Below, piece after piece: positions 6,643 to 8,874 of a stretch of DNA of 8,874 nucleotides. The stretch comes from an uncultured Pseudomonadales bacterium (GTDB taxonomy: Bacteria; Pseudomonadota; Gammaproteobacteria; Pseudomonadales; Porticoccaceae): the NCBI GenBank assembly GCA_905478725.1, contig CAJQJT010000014.1:1-8874 (forward strand), written 5' to 3'. Below the pieces are notes generated by a model. That model was not told where the DNA came from and made no database searches. It was given only the letters and a program-made list of their open reading frames with translations. Every line of letters begins with the position of its first letter. The first letter of the stretch is position 1. The position numbers and the translations under genes are program-made.

Positions 6643-7257
6643 ATGTTTACAGGAATCATCAGCGCCCTCGGAGAACTCACCAACCTCGAGCCCCGTGGTG
6701 GCGACGCGAGACTGCACATCAACGCCGGCAATTTAAGCATGGCTGATGTCCAGCTCGGCGACAGCATTGCTTGCAACGGCACCTGCCTGACTGCGGTGGA
6801 ACTCACGGAGAACGGTTTTATTGCCGATGTCTCAGTTGAGACCCTGACCCTGACTACCACCGGCAACTTAAAGCTCGGTAGCCGAATCAATCTGGAAAAA
6901 GCCATGCAGGCAACAGATCGTTTTGGTGGTCACATAGTCTCCGGACATGTGGATGGTATGGGCGAAGTGGTCTCTCTGCATGAAGACGCCCGCTCATGGC
7001 GCTTCCGCATTCGCGCACCTCGCGAGTTAGCCAAATACGTTGCTCACAAAGGCTCAATCACTGTTGATGGCACCAGCCTCACAGTCAATCATGTGGATGG
7101 CGCTGAATTCGAACTCAATATAGTGCCCCACACCATGGTCCATACGATTATGGGCGATTATCAGGTCGGCACTAAAGTAAACCTTGAGGTTGATCTAGTT
7201 GCCCGTTACCTTGAGCGCCTATTGCTCGGTGACAAGGCCGCAGACAGCGCAGAATAA
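6643..7257 (+). CDS. ribE: Riboflavin synthase, alpha subunit
   Basis: Riboflavin synthase dismutates two 6,7-dimethyl-8-ribityllumazine molecules into riboflavin and the pyrimidine precursor; it acts as a trimer. The 204-residue product has the two tandem lumazine-binding barrels of the family. The first (about 1-96) starts with the invariant MFTGII and holds DSIACNGTCLTAVEL (40-54) and VSVETL (63-68). The second (about 97-190) holds GGHIVSGHVDG (95-105), GSITVDGTSLTVN (137-149) and NIVPHT (159-164). The C-terminal helix ending VDLVARYLERL is the trimerisation helix. The naming follows the ribD-ribE-ribH convention; E. coli calls this gene ribC in some databases. It follows ribD after 130 bp that contain a REP-like element and a short tandem repeat. 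Confidence 0.96.
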   Translation: MFTGIISALGELTNLEPRGGDARLHINAGNLSMADVQLGDSIACNGTCLTAVELTENGFIADVSVETLTLTTTGNLKLGSRINLEKAMQATDRFGGHIVSGHVDGMGEVVSLHEDARSWRFRIRAPRELAKYVAHKGSITVDGTSLTVNHVDGAEFELNIVPHTMVHTIMGDYQVGTKVNLEVDLVARYLERLLLGDKAADSAE

Positions 7258-7275
7258 AACGTCTTTGAGCGCTAA

Positions 7276-7350
7276 GTTAAAAGACACTTATTTAAGAGAC
7301 ACTTAGTTAAGAGACACTTAGCCAAAAGACAATTAGTTAAAAAAACAGTC
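7276..7350 (+). repeat. 15-bp tandem repeat between ribE and ribBX
   Basis: Four units lie at 7276-7290, 7291-7305, 7306-7320 and 7321-7335, with a partial fifth to 7350. The consensus is GTTAAGAGACACTTA; the second and third units differ only at the first base, the others at a few positions. Junctions read CTTA-NN-TAAG, giving small inverted repeats at 7287-7296 and 7302-7311. The array fills most of the 113-bp gap, ending just before the ribBX Shine-Dalgarno. On the minus strand it can be read as KCLLT-type repeats, but nothing supports a gene there. Confidence 0.9.
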
Positions 7351-7356
7351 CAGATT

Positions 7357-7364
7357 GGAAGAGA
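7357..7364 (+). promoter_or_regulatory. Ribosome binding site of ribBX
   Basis: GGAAGAGA ends 6 nt before the ATG at 7371. It is placed directly after the tandem array and supports this start. Confidence 0.7.
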
Positions 7365-7370
7365 ATAATA

Positions 7371-8489
7371 ATGGTACTCAACACGATAGAAGAGCTTATT
7401 GAAGATATCCGTCAGGGCAAGATGGTTATTTTGATGGATGACGAAGATCGCGAGAACGAAGGCGATCTGGTGATGGCTGCGCCGATGGTGCGCGCTCAAG
7501 ATATTAACTTTATGGCTACTCACGCTCGCGGATTGATCTGTTTGACGCTGCATCAAGATCGCTGCAAGCAGTTAGAGCTGGCGATGATGGTTAACTCGAG
7601 CCAGAACAACGCCAGTCACGGTACGCCGTTTACTCTGTCTATTGAAGCTGCCGAAGGTGTTACCACGGGCATTTCAGCTGCAGACCGCGCGCGCACAGTG
7701 CAGGCTGCTGTGGCCAGCAGTGCTCGCCCAGAAGACATAGTTCAGCCGGGACATATTTTCCCGCTCAAGGCTCAGCCCGGCGGCGTACTCAGTCGCGCAG
7801 GTCACACTGAAGCTGGCTGCGATATGGCGAAAATGGCCGGCTTCGAACCCGCTGCTGTGATCGTTGAAATTATGAATGATGATGGCACCATGGCACGTCG
7901 CGATGACCTTGAAGTCTTTGCTCAAAAACACGATCTGAAGATCGGCACCATTGCTGATTTGATTCATCACCGTCTAGTGACTGAAAAGACCACACGTTGT
8001 ATCAGTGAGCGTGAAGTGAGTACTAGCTACGGCGATTTTACGCTAAAGACCTACCATGATGATGTACATGGTGAGAAGCATTTTGCTTTGGTGATGGGTG
8101 ATGTGAGTGGCGAAGAGCCCGTTTTGGTGCGTGTACACACCAACCGATCAGCTCGTGACTTACTCGCTATTGAAGATTCCAGTACCTTTAAAAGCTGGTC
8201 ATTTCACAAGGCCCTTGAGCGCATTGCCGCTGAAGGTCGCGGTGTTGCGGTGTTGCTCTACTATCCAGAATCTTCCGAAGATATAGATCGCAGTATTGAG
8301 CAAATTCTCAATCCAGGTCAGTCCCGCGGTCAGCGCGCCAGCGAAGTGGTCTACCAGCAAGTCGGCACCGGATCGCAGATTCTGCGCGATCTTGGCATTC
8401 AAAAGATGCGTCTGATGAGTGCACCGTTTAAATTTACCGGTATCTCCGGCTTTGATCTCGAAGTCGTCGAGCATGTCGACTACGAATAA
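7371..8489 (+). CDS. ribBX: DHBP synthase with degenerate GTP cyclohydrolase II-like domain (RibBX type)
   Basis: The N-terminal half (about 1-202) is a complete 3,4-dihydroxy-2-butanone-4-phosphate synthase, which turns ribulose 5-phosphate into the four-carbon riboflavin precursor. It has the acidic metal-site loop MDDEDRENEGD (22-32), THARGLICL (50-58), NNASHGTPF (79-87), GVTTGISAADR (96-106), RAGHTEA (142-148) and NDDGTMAR (169-176). The C-terminal half (about 205-372) has the length and outline of GTP cyclohydrolase II, for instance VGTGSQILRDLGIQKMRL (331-348). It lacks the zinc-binding cysteine cluster expected after VRVH (253-256), where the segment reads TNRSARDLL...FKSWSFHK, and it lacks the catalytic RxEGRGIG loop. 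GTP cyclohydrolase activity is therefore unlikely. This matches the RibBX hybrids known from Shewanella and Pseudomonas, whose X domain is not a cyclohydrolase. Many databases would label it ribBA. Confidence 0.93.
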   Translation: MVLNTIEELIEDIRQGKMVILMDDEDRENEGDLVMAAPMVRAQDINFMATHARGLICLTLHQDRCKQLELAMMVNSSQNNASHGTPFTLSIEAAEGVTTGISAADRARTVQAAVASSARPEDIVQPGHIFPLKAQPGGVLSRAGHTEAGCDMAKMAGFEPAAVIVEIMNDDGTMARRDDLEVFAQKHDLKIGTIADLIHHRLVTEKTTRCISEREVSTSYGDFTLKTYHDDVHGEKHFALVMGDVSGEEPVLVRVHTNRSARDLLAIEDSSTFKSWSFHKALERIAAEGRGVAVLLYYPESSEDIDRSIEQILNPGQSRGQRASEVVYQQVGTGSQILRDLGIQKMRLMSAPFKFTGISGFDLEVVEHVDYE

Positions 8490-8504
8490 CCACAGGAACA
8501 GAGC

Positions 8505-8874
8505 ATGAGTGAATATAGACCCGAAGAGGGAAGTTTCAATATAGGCAAAGTGCGCATCGCGGTTATCGCTGCGCGCTGGAATGCCGAGATCACCGATGGT
8601 TTGGTTGAGGGTGCTGTGCGCGCCTTTGCCCGTCATAACATCGAGGGCGATGCAGTGGATGTGTTTCGTGTGCCTGGCGCTTTTGAACTGCCACTGGCCA
8701 GCCAGCGCGCTGCTCGCACTGGGCGCTACGATGCAGTTGTAGCCCTGGGCTGTGTGATTCGCGGTGACACACCCCACTTTGATTATGTCTGCTCGGAAAC
8801 CACTAGAGGCATAGGTCATGTGTCATTGACCGAAGATCTGCCTGTCGCCTTTGGGCTGTTGACCACGGACAACC
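8505..8874 (+). CDS. ribH: 6,7-dimethyl-8-ribityllumazine synthase, 3' end cut by window edge
   Basis: Lumazine synthase condenses the RibD-derived pyrimidine with the DHBP-synthase product, the step before riboflavin synthase. The visible 123 codons cover most of a roughly 155-residue protein. Marks are IAVIAARWN (18-26) with the substrate-stacking aromatic W25, VPGAFELPLA (56-65), and ALGCVIRGDTPHFDYVCSE (80-98) with the catalytic histidine H91. The ATG at 8505 lies 15 bp after the ribBX stop, with AGGA about 8 nt upstream. The N-terminal 14 residues, rich in Glu, Tyr and Pro, vary in this family. The missing part would hold the phosphate-contacting arginine helix. In related genomes nusB and thiL usually follow. 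Confidence 0.96.
   Translation, partial: MSEYRPEEGSFNIGKVRIAVIAARWNAEITDGLVEGAVRAFARHNIEGDAVDVFRVPGAFELPLASQRAARTGRYDAVVALGCVIRGDTPHFDYVCSETTRGIGHVSLTEDLPVAFGLLTTDN

Noticed and set aside
7276..7350. CRISPR array
   Set aside because: Units are 15 bp and directly adjacent, with no unique spacers and no cas genes nearby.
7258..7370. FMN riboswitch before ribBX
   Set aside because: The gap holds a 15-bp tandem array and none of the conserved RFN-element segments.
7272..7556. Minus-strand frame ending in repeated KCLLT/KCLLN units
   Set aside because: The repeated peptide is only the 15-bp non-coding array read through; the rest is antisense to ribBX.
7371..8489. Annotation as a fully bifunctional RibBA
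   Set aside because: The cyclohydrolase half lacks the zinc cysteines and the catalytic loop, so RibBX is the better description.
8199..8819. Minus-strand open frame of 206 codons opposite the ribBX end and ribH
   Set aside because: It spans two clearly coding genes on the other strand and resembles no known protein.

Overview
The window is an ordinary chromosomal housekeeping region of a gammaproteobacterium. The proteins look closest to marine Cellvibrionales/SAR92-like or pseudomonad relatives; that placement is inferred from protein style, intermediate base composition and gene order, not from a search. I found no phage, transposon, CRISPR, toxin-antitoxin or defence genes, and no rRNA or tRNA.

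Layout. Positions 1-1163 (minus strand) hold a two-gene unit: a four-helix cytochrome b561 followed after 4 bp by a secreted YceI-like lipid-binding protein. The YceI gene runs off the left edge through a 15-bp tandem repeat that encodes an acidic ELFDE tail. A divergent promoter region (1164-1318) separates this unit from rlmD (23S rRNA m5U methyltransferase), which reads rightward. Next come glyA (serine hydroxymethyltransferase) with a textbook intrinsic terminator, and a Nudix hydrolase gene with a TTG start. Then follows a riboflavin cluster with its own extended -10 promoter: nrdR-ribD-ribE-ribBX-ribH. The last gene is cut by the right edge.

How the genes work together. RibD carries out the deaminase and reductase steps on the GTP-derived branch. 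The DHBP synthase half of the ribBX product makes the four-carbon unit. RibH joins the two branches into lumazine and RibE converts lumazine to riboflavin. NrdR, first in the unit, is the ATP/dATP-sensing repressor of ribonucleotide reductase genes. The GTP cyclohydrolase II half of the ribBX product has lost its zinc cysteines, so the first step of the pathway must come from a separate RibA outside the window. GlyA supplies glycine and one-carbon units.

The features that stand out are small: three separate arrays with an exact 15-bp period (yceI 3' end, ribE leader, ribBX leader), a dispersed-type REP-like palindrome between ribD and ribE, a 10-bp direct repeat in the glyA leader, the degenerate RibX domain, and the absence of a recognisable FMN riboswitch. 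I do not see a previously undescribed system here.
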